A stretch of 64,000 nucleotides of DNA. Origin: Nostoc calcicola FACHB-3891. Lineage in GTDB: Bacteria; Cyanobacteriota; Cyanobacteriia; Cyanobacteriales; Nostocaceae. The stretch is taken from positions 124,001 to 188,000 of the forward strand of contig NZ_JACJRQ010000008.1 of NCBI RefSeq assembly GCF_014697355.1, read 5' to 3'. The notes beneath the pieces were generated by a model. That model searched no databases, was not told the DNA's origin, and worked only from the letters and a program-made list of their open reading frames with translations. Shown piece by piece: positions 1 to 8,025 of this stretch (within the stretch, counting starts at the first letter, position 1; every line of letters starts with the position of its first letter). Position numbers and translations under genes: made by a program.

Positions 1-1706
1 TTGCCTTTGGCTTTTTGATAAACTAGTTCAGTCAACGGCAGGGCAATTTCTGTTGTACAACTCAAGGTGTCTGCAATCAAACTATTAACATCGGCTTGAC
101 TCAAGGTCATCAGCGTTAGGGTGTTAACCGTCGCCACCTTCTCAATCTCTTGGAGTGTCAGCAGCAACGGATGAGCCGCAAACACTTCGTTATCGCGGTA
201 TGCACCAATAATCAACAGATAGCCCTTCAAGGTTTCATCCATCAACAACTTCAGCAAATTCAGCGATGCCGAATCTGCCCACTGTAAATCGTCTAGGAAC
301 ACTACCAACGGATGTTCTGGTGTGGTGAACACCTGAATAAATTTGACAAACATCAGATTGAAGCGGTTCTGGGCAGCGCTACCTGATAGTTCTGGTGTAG
401 GCGGTTGTTTGCCAATAATCCGTTCTAATTCTGGAATTACGTCAATTATCACCTGTCCACTCTCACCCACAGCAGACAGAATTTGATTTCGCCACTGCCC
501 CAGTTGGCTGTCAGTTTCACTGAGCAATTGTGCTATCAAATTGCGGAAGGCTTGGACAAAGGCAGACAAGGGAATATTGCGGTTGAACTGGTCATACTTA
601 CCTTTGATGAAATACCCATTCCACCGGACAATGGGCTTATGTACTTCATTTACCACAGCCGTTTTACCAATGCCAGAGAAGCCAGCCACCAACATCAGTT
701 CGGCTGCTCCATTGGTAACTCGGGCAAATGCTTCTAGCAGGGTTTGTGCTTCTTGCTCTCGTCCGTAGAGTTTTTCTGGGATGAGAAAGCGATCGCTGAT
801 ATCATGTTGTCCTAAATCAAACCAACTATTCTTGCCTGTTGCTTGCCATTCTTGGTAACATTTTTCAATATCATATTTCAGTCCTAATGCACTCTGATAG
901 CGGTCTTCAGCGTTCTTCGCCATCAGTTTGCAAACAATTTCTCCTAGTATTAAAGGAATTTCTGGGTTGAGATCGCAAATGGAGTTGGGCTGTTTAGCGA
1001 TATGGCAATACACCAACTCCATTGGCTCGTCGGATGTAAAAGGCAGTTGTCCGCTCAGTAGCTCAAAGAATGTCACACCTAATGAATAAAAGTCGCTGCG
1101 GTAGTCAATGCCTCGGTTCATCCGCCCAGTTTGCTCTGGAGACAAATACGCTAGCGTTCCTTGCAGTCCATTGATGCTCTGAATTTCCTGAGTTTCTCTT
1201 GGTAAGAGTGAAGCAATACTGAAGTCAATCAGTTTGATTTGTTTGGTGTCGGGGTGAATTAGAATATTGGCTGGTTTAATGTCCTTGTGAATGACGCGTT
1301 GTTGGTGTAAGTGGTGTAAAATTTCTAGCAGTTGCAGGGCAATGGGTAGGAATTCCTGTAATAACAGTGGTTTTCCGGAAGTAAATTCTCGTAGGGAAAC
1401 ACCACCAAAGTCCTCCATTACCAGAGCGTAGCCATTGTAATAGGGTTCGAGACTGTAGGGTTTAATGATGCCAGGAATATCTAGGTTTTTGGCGATCGCA
1501 TATTGGTTGCGAAACTGTAATAATTCGCCCAAAGTCGGGTATTCTCGTTTTAGGAGCTTAATGACAACTGGCTGGCGATGCCTGGGTTGGGCTGCGCCTA
1601 CGCATTCTCGCACTGCCCGATACACTTGAGTACGAGAACCTGAATAAAGTTGTTCCACAATTTCATAGCTAGCGATCTTTACAGTTTCAACAACTTTCGC
1701 GCTCAT
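1..1706 (-). CDS. Serine/threonine protein kinase fused to AAA ATPase, signalling protein (3' end outside window)
   Basis: The gene begins at an ATG at 1706 and runs leftward off the window; 568 codons are visible. Residues 1-300 form a protein kinase: VVIKLL (Lys50), HKDIKPAN (140-147, catalytic Asp142), DFS (161) and SPEQTGRMN. An AAA/NACHT-like ATPase module follows, with Walker A GFSGIGKT (342-349) and Walker B LDDLQWAD (Asp472-Asp473). In cyanobacteria this architecture usually continues into TPR-like, GAF and histidine-kinase domains, which would lie outside the window. The P-loop region couples sensing to kinase output in this family; the ligand is unknown. A loop at residues 34-43 looks longer than usual and may be a repeat insertion. 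There is no partner gene on the visible side. Confidence 0.9.
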   Translation of the reverse strand, partial: MSAKVVETVKIASYEIVEQLYSGSRTQVYRAVRECVGAAQPRHRQPVVIKLLKREYPTLGELLQFRNQYAIAKNLDIPGIIKPYSLEPYYNGYALVMEDFGGVSLREFTSGKPLLLQEFLPIALQLLEILHHLHQQRVIHKDIKPANILIHPDTKQIKLIDFSIASLLPRETQEIQSINGLQGTLAYLSPEQTGRMNRGIDYRSDFYSLGVTFFELLSGQLPFTSDEPMELVYCHIAKQPNSICDLNPEIPLILGEIVCKLMAKNAEDRYQSALGLKYDIEKCYQEWQATGKNSWFDLGQHDISDRFLIPEKLYGREQEAQTLLEAFARVTNGAAELMLVAGFSGIGKTAVVNEVHKPIVRWNGYFIKGKYDQFNRNIPLSAFVQAFRNLIAQLLSETDSQLGQWRNQILSAVGESGQVIIDVIPELERIIGKQPPTPELSGSAAQNRFNLMFVKFIQVFTTPEHPLVVFLDDLQWADSASLNLLKLLMDETLKGYLLIIGAYRDNEVFAAHPLLLTLQEIEKVATVNTLTLMTLSQADVNSLIADTLSCTTEIALPLTELVYQKAKG

Positions 1707-1789
1707 AAATTTTTACCAGAATTCCTAGTCTCAGCTTTAGAATTCCCCAGACAAGCATCCTGGTTAACAAACATGGGAAAATCGAGCCT

Positions 1790-2524
1790 CTAAAGTAGGG
1801 GCTGTAACTCCAGCAAAGCCGATAAATCTAAAGAGGCTAAGTGTTGATAAGCTCGATCTATCACACGCTTGCCTCTTAAAAAACCTGTATTGGCTCCAGG
1901 ACAAATATACTCAAGACTCTCTGGTGTAAAACGTTCTAATAGCGATCGAAGACTGTTAATCTGTCGCGGCCAGTGAAAAGTTTTAGCTGTACGTAATGGT
2001 ACTGGTTGACCTTGCTGATTAGGGAGTAAATGGCGACCAGAAAACAGGATACCTCCAAGTTTGCTGTAGTATAAACAAGATGAGCCAGGAGAATGACCTG
2101 GTGTCCAAATCGCTTGTGTTTCTGCATCAATAGTAAATTCTTTACTAAAACTAGTTACGGTTAAGCCTGGTAATAAATAAGCTTCTTGTTCTTGAATAAG
2201 AACTTTGCAATCAAAAATTTGCTGAATTTCAGCGGTCTTACCAATAGCGCCTCGATGGGTAAGAAATAACCAACCTACGCCTCCATGCGCTGCTAAAAAA
2301 TCTTGATTTGTTTGGTCTAGGGCGGGGCAGTCTATGAGGATATTGCTTTCATTTCTTACAATAAAATAAGAGGTTCCTCCTAATGTGTCCCGATTGGGTG
2401 GAAAAGCAAAAATGCTCTCTTGCGGGAAGTCCGTTGCTAGAGAATCTTTGCTAGGAATTTCGTTAAGGAACACAGCTCGTGGTGGGTTGGTTGTAGAACT
2501 TGGTTGTTGAGGTAAAGGGGACAT
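1790..2524 (-). CDS. MBL-fold protein with degenerate metal site
   Basis: The 244-aa protein has the metallo-beta-lactamase fold layout: a strand with FIVRN, ILIDCP (63-67), the motif-2 position, WTPGHSPGSS (140-149) and a C-terminal helix. The usual THxHxDH zinc motif is replaced by THRGAIGK (89-96), and the later GD position reads SGRHLLP, so only the His of GHSPG (144) survives from the zinc ligands. It probably keeps the fold but not dinuclear-zinc hydrolysis. Cyanobacteria commonly carry this variant. It stands alone between the kinase gene and a divergent M50 protease gene. Function unknown. Confidence 0.8.
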   Translation of the reverse strand: MSPLPQQPSSTTNPPRAVFLNEIPSKDSLATDFPQESIFAFPPNRDTLGGTSYFIVRNESNILIDCPALDQTNQDFLAAHGGVGWLFLTHRGAIGKTAEIQQIFDCKVLIQEQEAYLLPGLTVTSFSKEFTIDAETQAIWTPGHSPGSSCLYYSKLGGILFSGRHLLPNQQGQPVPLRTAKTFHWPRQINSLRSLLERFTPESLEYICPGANTGFLRGKRVIDRAYQHLASLDLSALLELQPLL

Positions 2525-2703
2525 AATGTAAAGAACCGAAACTGAGGAGTTGTGGATAATCCGGTTAAAGTGTCAAAATTCTCAAGGATTGAAACTTAAG
2601 CGTTAACCGTTGGTAAAAAATTGGGGTTTGAGGTCTGCCTTGTAGTTAAGGCGATGTGCTAAAGCTACTGGTGGGGCGTTGTGTCAAAAATACTGAAGAT
2701 AAT

Positions 2704-4224
2704 ATGGAATTTTGGTTTTTGTTTCTCCTCCTACTGGGGCTAGCTACTTATCTAATGGTGCAGCACAGCGTCGCTCAGATCACCCGGACGCCAGTATGGT
2801 TGTTGTGGTTGGTTCTAATGACACCAGCATTGCTGTTGATTGGGTGGATGCTGATGTACGGGGCGAAACAACCTCCGCCAGCAGGGTTGTTCATGTGGTC
2901 TTTATTTATCTGCGTAGTATTCTACTGGATCTTGTTTCAATGGGGGCGTCGAATACCAAGAGATACACAGACCGAAGCCCAAACCCAAGCCTCAGAATCA
3001 CAGCCAATTATTCAACCTACCGCAGAAACAATAGTGCGTCCAATTGAACCCAGAGAAGAAACTCAACTGCGAAATTGTTTTCCTTGGTCTGTATACTACG
3101 TGCAAAATATTGAGTATCGACCACAAGCGGTAATTTGTCGCGGTCAGTTGCGAACCAAAGCCAGCAATGCTTATCAGCAGATTAAGACTAATATTGAAGC
3201 ACAATTTGGCGATCGCTTTCTGCTAATTTTTCAAGAAGGTTTCAATGGCAAACCTTTCTTTGTACTAGTTCCCAACACTCAAGCTGCTAAACAGACAAAT
3301 ACACCACAACGCGACCAACAACAGTTGACTCGACCAGGATTAGCACTTTTACTCCTATTCGCTACTTTAGTAACAACTACTTTGGTAGGAGTGGAAATTG
3401 CTGATGTTTCTCTCCCACGAACATCGGAAATTGGATCTTTGCTGAAAATTCTATCTAGTTCAGATGTCTTGCTCAAGGGTTTGCCCTATGCTTTAGGATT
3501 ATTGACGATTTTGGGCACTCATGAACTTGGACATTATTTAACAGCTAAATTCTACAATATTCGCTCGACGTTGCCTTACTTTATTCCCGTGCCTTTCTTC
3601 TTGGGAACTTTTGGCGCATTCATTCAAATGCGTAGTCCCATTCCTAACCGCAAAGCTTTATTTGACATTAGTATCGCTGGTCCCCTTGCGGGCTTTGTTG
3701 TCACTTTGCCGATACTAATTTGGGGATTGGCTCATTCTGATGTGGTTCCCCTGACTGAAAAAACCCGACTTTTGAATCCCGATGCTCTCAATCCCAAATA
3801 TTCTATTTTATTAGCACTACTTTCTAAGTTAGCTTTGGGAAGTGGATTAACAGCAAAATCGGCTCTTGACTTGCATCCAGTGGCAGTAGCCGGCTTTCTT
3901 GGATTAGTTGTCACCGCTTTAAATTTAATGCCTGTGGGACAACTAGACGGAGGTCACATTGTTCATGCAATGTTTGGACAACGAACCGCAGTTGTAATTG
4001 GTCAAATTGCTCGCGTACTGCTATTATTACTTTCTTTAGTTCGAGAAGAATTTTTGTTGTGGGCAATTATCTTATTATTTATGCCATTGGTTGATGAACC
4101 GGCACTGAATGATGTCACTGAATTAGATAATGGACGTGACATTTGGGGATTGTTAGCAATGGCTTTGTTGGTTGTTATTGTACTGCCATTACCGCAGGCG
4201 ATCGCCAACTTTTTGCAAATTTAA
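2704..4224 (+). CDS. Site-2 protease family (M50) membrane metalloprotease, EGY-like
   Basis: The protein is predicted to cleave substrates within the membrane. It has two N-terminal transmembrane segments, a soluble stretch containing NCFPWSVYYVQNIEYRP, then a multi-helix catalytic core. The zinc site is HELGH (273-277 from the chosen start), completed by NLMPVGQLDGG (407-417). This layout resembles cyanobacterial and plastid EGY proteases, which lack a PDZ domain. The open frame extends upstream to a GTG at 2656. I chose the ATG at 2704 because it starts directly into the first membrane helix (MEFWFLFLLLLG); this is inference. It is transcribed divergently from the MBL-fold gene. Confidence 0.9.
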   Translation: MEFWFLFLLLLGLATYLMVQHSVAQITRTPVWLLWLVLMTPALLLIGWMLMYGAKQPPPAGLFMWSLFICVVFYWILFQWGRRIPRDTQTEAQTQASESQPIIQPTAETIVRPIEPREETQLRNCFPWSVYYVQNIEYRPQAVICRGQLRTKASNAYQQIKTNIEAQFGDRFLLIFQEGFNGKPFFVLVPNTQAAKQTNTPQRDQQQLTRPGLALLLLFATLVTTTLVGVEIADVSLPRTSEIGSLLKILSSSDVLLKGLPYALGLLTILGTHELGHYLTAKFYNIRSTLPYFIPVPFFLGTFGAFIQMRSPIPNRKALFDISIAGPLAGFVVTLPILIWGLAHSDVVPLTEKTRLLNPDALNPKYSILLALLSKLALGSGLTAKSALDLHPVAVAGFLGLVVTALNLMPVGQLDGGHIVHAMFGQRTAVVIGQIARVLLLLLSLVREEFLLWAIILLFMPLVDEPALNDVTELDNGRDIWGLLAMALLVVIVLPLPQAIANFLQI

Positions 4225-4320
4225 AATTTGTCATTTGTCATTTGTCATTTGTCCTTTGCCGTTTATCAAAACTCAGTTACCAATGACTAATGACGAATTT
4301 AATTCCCCCAAAAAAAGGGG
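4225..4320 (+). repeat. Dispersed (CATTTGT)n repeat
   Basis: Tandem copies of a 7-base unit (CATTTGT, CATTTGC-like) begin right after the M50 stop codon. They are followed by AATGACTAATGACGAATT, another dispersed cyanobacterial intergenic motif, and a run of C and A. It lies between convergent genes. Confidence 0.6.
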
Positions 4321-4349
4321 GAATATATTGTCTATATGTTGTCTTCAAA

Positions 4350-4916
4350 CTAACTCGATACCGAACTAGCCGCCTCGGAAGTTTTGGCAGCAGGTGGAAA
4401 GCCACCCAAGCGAATCTCAGAAGTGAAGGAAGTGATACTAAATCCACCAGAGCGCTTTAAGACATTCACCCGCATTCGCAAATTGGGACTAGCAAACCAC
4501 AGACGCTCCTCAGACTTCATGGTTTCATCTTCTGTAATTAGAGTCAAAGCATCATCACTATCTATCTGATAGCGTCCGGGAACTGGAGTTTTCTCGCCAT
4601 CAACTATTTGCCTCAATAACTTGCCTTGGGCCGGATTATCAGCATCAGGTATTGAAACTAAGACACTTGAGCCACTATGTTTTACTTGCTCCCGTTCCAT
4701 CGTGCCATTCCAGGTGACTTTGAGACCATAGGAGGTGGAACTAGGATTAATTCCGTACTGTTGACACAATTTGCTCACTTCTGGATGATCTGCGGCTAGT
4801 GTCTCAATGATGATGTCTGACTTGCCATGTTCAGATTGATTCAAAGCTAAATGATGAATAGTACGATGGGAAAACCATTTACCAGTACTTAACTGAAAAA
4901 ATTCTTCAATATTCAT
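4350..4916 (-). CDS. cpcS: CpcS/CpeS-family phycobiliprotein chromophore lyase
   Basis: The 188-aa protein starts [19 protein letters not shown], the hallmark N-terminus of the lipocalin-like CpcS/CpeS lyases. [15 protein letters not shown]-like [13 protein letters not shown] and FTSEIRLGG near the C-terminus also fit. Family members attach phycocyanobilin to Cys84 (beta-type) of phycobiliproteins. It most resembles the broad-specificity Anabaena type (CpcS-III/CpeS1); the exact substrate is inference. The gene lies 75 bp downstream of the nblB-like gene on the same strand, which suggests co-transcription. Confidence 0.88.
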   Translation of the reverse strand: MNIEEFFQLSTGKWFSHRTIHHLALNQSEHGKSDIIIETLAADHPEVSKLCQQYGINPSSTSYGLKVTWNGTMEREQVKHSGSSVLVSIPDADNPAQGKLLRQIVDGEKTPVPGRYQIDSDDALTLITEDETMKSEERLWFASPNLRMRVNVLKRSGGFSITSFTSEIRLGGFPPAAKTSEAASSVSS

Positions 4917-4991
4917 GAATGAAATTACCCTGCATCAAAATGCAAAAATTCCCACTTAATTATTATTAAAAGGTAAGAGGAAGCTTTAATA

Positions 4992-5672
4992 TTAAGCTTG
5001 ATTACCTATTTCCTCAAGCCTCTTGAGGCTAATTCTCGCTGCTTCGGAAACGTTGGAATGACTGTCTTTTTCCATATATTTCAAAGCTGAGATGCTCTTG
5101 GGAGTGGGAAGATTGCCCAAAGCTTCTGCCAGACGCTGCCTAACTAACCAATCATCGGATTGGGCAAACCGCAGGATACTATCGACAGACTCAACGTCTC
5201 GAATTTCTCCGAGTGCAGAGATTGCAGCCTCTTGCAATACTAGTTCTTTGCTATCGAGGGCTTGCAGCAGAACTTGACGGGCACGGGGGTCTTTAATGTT
5301 ACCGAGAGATACGGCTGCACTAAAGCGCACTAACCAGTCAGTATCTTCATAAAACGCCCGTGAGAGTACCTCAAATGCTCTGGCATCACCCAAATATCCT
5401 AAAGCACCAGCAGCATCAGCACGAATGCCATAATCTGGGTCATTTTCCAGAATTCGCACCAAAATTTCATAACATTCTGGCGTAGGCTTGACTCCAAGGG
5501 CAAATATTGCCATCGATCGCAGTTGCAAAGATTCGTCATCTAGTACTTTTTTAATCAAAGGTACTGCATCCTCAGGAGGAACATGACGCAGATTAGCAAG
5601 GGCTACCATGCGATCGCGCAGATTCGGACTTTCTAACTGAGTAGAAATTTCTTCTAAGCTTAAAGCTGTCAT
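4992..5672 (-). CDS. nblB: HEAT-repeat phycobilisome degradation protein NblB-like
   Basis: The 226-aa protein consists almost entirely of HEAT/PBS-lyase repeats of about 31 residues. Repeating cores are LRSMAIFALG, IRADAAGALGYLGD, VRFSAAVSLGNIKD, LQEAAISALGEIRD and VRQRLAEALGNL. Length and sequence style match NblB of cyanobacteria, a CpcE/F-related protein needed for phycobilisome breakdown under nutrient stress and proposed to act on chromophores. It might instead be a different CpcE/F-like HEAT protein. It sits directly upstream of the lyase gene cpcS. Confidence 0.78.
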   Translation of the reverse strand: MTALSLEEISTQLESPNLRDRMVALANLRHVPPEDAVPLIKKVLDDESLQLRSMAIFALGVKPTPECYEILVRILENDPDYGIRADAAGALGYLGDARAFEVLSRAFYEDTDWLVRFSAAVSLGNIKDPRARQVLLQALDSKELVLQEAAISALGEIRDVESVDSILRFAQSDDWLVRQRLAEALGNLPTPKSISALKYMEKDSHSNVSEAARISLKRLEEIGNQA

Positions 5673-5728
5673 TTAGTTCAAAACGTTTTCTTTACTTATC
5701 TTAATTTACCCGATCCCCTCATCACCCT

Positions 5729-5758
5729 GTCGCCACAGTGAAGTAGGAGTTTGGCGAC
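5729..5758. other. Short hairpin upstream of nblB
   Basis: GTCGCCA at 5729-5735 and TGGCGAC at 5752-5758 form a perfect 7-bp stem with a 16-base loop. It lies 57 bp upstream of the nblB start, so it could be in the leader of nblB. No T-run follows on the minus strand. Confidence 0.35.
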
Positions 5759-5939
5759 TTTACAAAATAGCTCAATTATGAGTCAAAAATAAATAAATGT
5801 TACTTACCGTGCATCCGCGCTGGATCTAACTGCAACGTAGCTAATAGACGAAGAGACTCAGATTTTACTCTGGGGCGGTCTATTGGGGCGCAAATTGTGT
5901 GCTACCGCTAGAGTAAAAGCAATGATGAGACAATAGCAG

Positions 5940-6575
5940 ATGGTTTCCAACGTTGGAATTACTGATACTATTAAAAACTTAAAGGACTTACAGACTCGCT
6001 GTAATTTAACTCAAGCTGATAGCGATCGCTTTTTCTACGAGTGGATTGATGAATTACCCGAACTCAATCAACAAGAACAGGCGGGTATTACTCGGATTAA
6101 GCAGCGTTATGACTACCATCGGGTTGATGGTCTACTGTTAGAAGGTACGATTAATCTTTTGGTGGTTTCGCCTTTGTTGGAACTCGCAGGCTTTCTCGAT
6201 CCACCATATCGAATTCGCTCACCCTATGGTGTTGCATTAGAACTTGAAGATCCTGATGAAACGATTCGCGGCTTTATTGACACACTAGTTGTACAGGAAA
6301 AACTTTGGATTTTGGTGGTGGAGTCGAAACGAACTAGCATTCCAGTAGCAGCAGCATTACCGCAGTTATTAGCTTATATGCTGACTAATCCTCAGAGCGA
6401 TAAATCTGTGTTCGGAATGGCAACAAACGGCGATGAGTTTGTATTTCTCAAGCTCACTCTCACAGACACTCCGCAGTACGATGTATCACGGACATTTTCT
6501 TTATTTCCTCGAAGACATGAGTTAGGTGAAATCTTGCGGATTCTAAAGCGGTTGGGACAAGCTGTGTTGGGGTGA
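5940..6575 (+). CDS. Solitary HSDR_N-type restriction endonuclease-like protein
   Basis: The 211-aa protein resembles the N-terminal nuclease domain of type I restriction R subunits. The PD-(D/E)XK core is visible as GFIDTLVV (Asp) followed by LWILVVESKRT (ExK), with the helix containing PQLLAYML and then FGMATNGDEFVFLKL. There is no helicase domain and there are no HsdM or HsdS genes nearby. Stand-alone proteins of this type are common in Nostocales; their role is not established. It starts at an ATG (5940) with no strong Shine-Dalgarno. Confidence 0.8.
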   Translation: MVSNVGITDTIKNLKDLQTRCNLTQADSDRFFYEWIDELPELNQQEQAGITRIKQRYDYHRVDGLLLEGTINLLVVSPLLELAGFLDPPYRIRSPYGVALELEDPDETIRGFIDTLVVQEKLWILVVESKRTSIPVAAALPQLLAYMLTNPQSDKSVFGMATNGDEFVFLKLTLTDTPQYDVSRTFSLFPRRHELGEILRILKRLGQAVLG

Positions 6576-6594
6576 GAACTTCCTCTAATATTGC

Positions 6595-6730
6595 TTTTTA
6601 TCTCACGCAAAGGCAAGGCAGCGCGGTCTTGGGGAGCCACTGCGGTCTTGGGGGTTTCCCCCATGAGCAAGTGGCGTGGTTTCCCCCATGAGCGACTGCC
6701 GCGCAGAGGCGCAAAGGAAGAGAACAGGAG
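6595..6730. repeat. Partial copy of a dispersed element core
   Basis: This stretch shares long matches with the reverse complement of 54668-54814: TTTTTATCTCACGC, GGCAAGGCAGCGCGGTCTT, TTTCCCCCATGAGCGACTGC and GAAGAGAACA. It contains an internal duplication of TTTCCCCCATGAGC. The terminal inverted repeats of the other copy are absent here. Confidence 0.7.
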
Positions 6731-6820
6731 CAAACTAAAAAAATTAGTGGAGCTATTTTCTCATGCTTCTAAATATATAGTAAAATTTTATACTTATTTA
6801 AGTACTCTTGACAAAAATGT

Positions 6821-7115
6821 TTAAAGTAACGTGAGTTCGATAGATTCTTAAGAACCCCTCTCCAAACCTCTCCCCGAAGCGGAGAGAGGCTTAAGGGACT
6901 TCCAAATAAAAAAACATACAATTTTTCTTGTGGGGTGGACATCTTGTCCGCCCCAAGCCTTGGGCACTCGTGTCGCCCACCCCACAAGATTGGATAATTT
7001 ATTTCTTGGTAATCCCTAAAAACCCTATTATTTCGTACCAAGTTGTAGATTTTTTGCCCCTTCCCTTGTAGGGAAGGGGTTGGGGTTCGGTTCCGTCGAA
7101 CTCACGTTAAAGTAA
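6821..7115. mobile_element. 277-bp non-autonomous element with 9-bp target duplication
   Basis: CGTGAGTTCGA at 6830-6840 and its reverse complement TCGAACTCACG at 7096-7106 form terminal inverted repeats. They are flanked by the direct repeat TTAAAGTAA (6821-6829 and 7107-7115), the signature of a transposition event. The interior contains no convincing gene, only repeats. A smaller palindromic element is nested inside at 6927-6988. Confidence 0.8.
6927..6988. repeat. 62-bp palindromic repeat nested in the larger element
   Basis: CTTGTGGGGTGG at 6927-6938 pairs perfectly with CCACCCCACAAG at 6977-6988. The interior reads GACATCTTGTCCGCCCC and can form a further small stem. This is a typical cyanobacterial mobile palindrome. 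Confidence 0.75.
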
Positions 7116-8025
7116 TTTTCAATTTTGGATTGAAGATTAATGCCCTGCGTTCGCAAAAATCATAAATACGTTCGCAAAATCATAAATACGTTCGCAAAAT
7201 CATAAATACGTTCGCAAAAATCATAAATACGTTCGCAAAAATCATAAATACGTTCGCAAAAATCATAAATGCGCTCGCAAAAATATAAATACGCTCGCAA
7301 AAATCATAAATGCGTTCGCAAAAATCATAAATGCGTTCGCAAAAATCATAAATGCGTTCGCCATTTTCTGAAAACTCATACTATTTCGCTTTCAACCCTT
7401 ACCTCTACCCGTAGATTTTGGGTAAAAATGAGAGTGTATAGACGCGTAGGGGCTTGTCGCACTCACATCGCTTGGACATTCTCATGGGATAAATAGTACA
7501 ATCATAGTAAGCGATCGCTAATCTGTCGTGAATCATCAACTAATATCCCCCTCACTGAGAAGGGGAAAAGGGGTCTTGGGGTTGGGGTAAAGGAAAAAAA
7601 GAGTAAAACTTTTCCCCACATGGTATGAAGCCCCTATTTTTAAATATGGAGAATATTAAAAGAAGATTTACGAGGACGCGTAGTGCGACTCTAAATCAGC
7701 GTCTATGCTTGAAACCCCTATTTTTAAATATGGGGTTCCCTTTCCCCTTTCCCCCTTACCCTTTCCCCTTCTTCATTCCCCTCATCTCTTCATTTTTTAT
7801 TCTCCGCCAGCACGAGGAAATAAAGGAGAGTCTCCAAGACAGTTTCATTTTTCTCCGAAGACGCCAAAAATTATTCATGCAACAAGAAAAATTCACTCAT
7901 CAAATTGTAAATTTTTGTAAATTTGATGTCTTCAGGACTAGAAACCTGATAACTAGATAGCTAAACTAACAAACAGTGCATCTGTACTCTTAATTATTAA
8001 AAGTAGATGTGGCGCTATAGCGTGA
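7110..8025. other. Gene-free gap, repeats only
   Basis: Apart from the tandem array the gap holds a direct repeat of CCCCTATTTTTAAATATGG (about 7631 and 7718), T/C-rich runs and AGGGGAAAAGGGG motifs. Open frames here (for example 7269-7496 and 7625-7960) consist of repeat sequence and look non-coding. No promoter for sbcC was identified with confidence. Confidence 0.6.
7148..7361. repeat. Tandem array of ten 20/21-bp units
   Basis: Ten full units of CGTTCGCAAAAATCATAAAT(A/G) start at 7148, 7169, 7189, 7209, 7230, 7251, 7272, 7292, 7313 and 7334. A partial unit follows at 7355. Variants are loss of one A (units 2, 3), loss of one C (unit 7), a GCTC core (units 7, 8) and a switch from ...AAATA in early units to ...AAATG in later ones. 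There are no spacers, so it is not a CRISPR. Function unknown. Confidence 0.92.

Noticed and set aside
483..768. Small open frames near the left edge
   Set aside because: They are plus-strand shadows of the kinase-AAA gene, whose motifs are complete on the minus strand.
5940..6575. Functional type I restriction system
   Set aside because: Only the nuclease-like domain is present, without helicase, HsdM or HsdS.
6834..6850. tRNA T-loop-like GAGTTCGA
   Set aside because: It is the inverted end of the 277-bp mobile element; no cloverleaf can be formed around it.
7148..7361. CRISPR array
   Set aside because: Units are contiguous 20/21-bp repeats with no unique spacers, and no cas genes are nearby.
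7269..7496. Protein with KNHKCVR heptad repeats
   Set aside because: The pattern is only the 21-bp tandem repeat read in frame; it has no start context or homologue-like features.
7625..7960. Two overlapping small open frames rich in Pro and Phe
   Set aside because: They consist of C/T-rich intergenic repeats and a direct repeat of CCCCTATTTTTAAATATGG.
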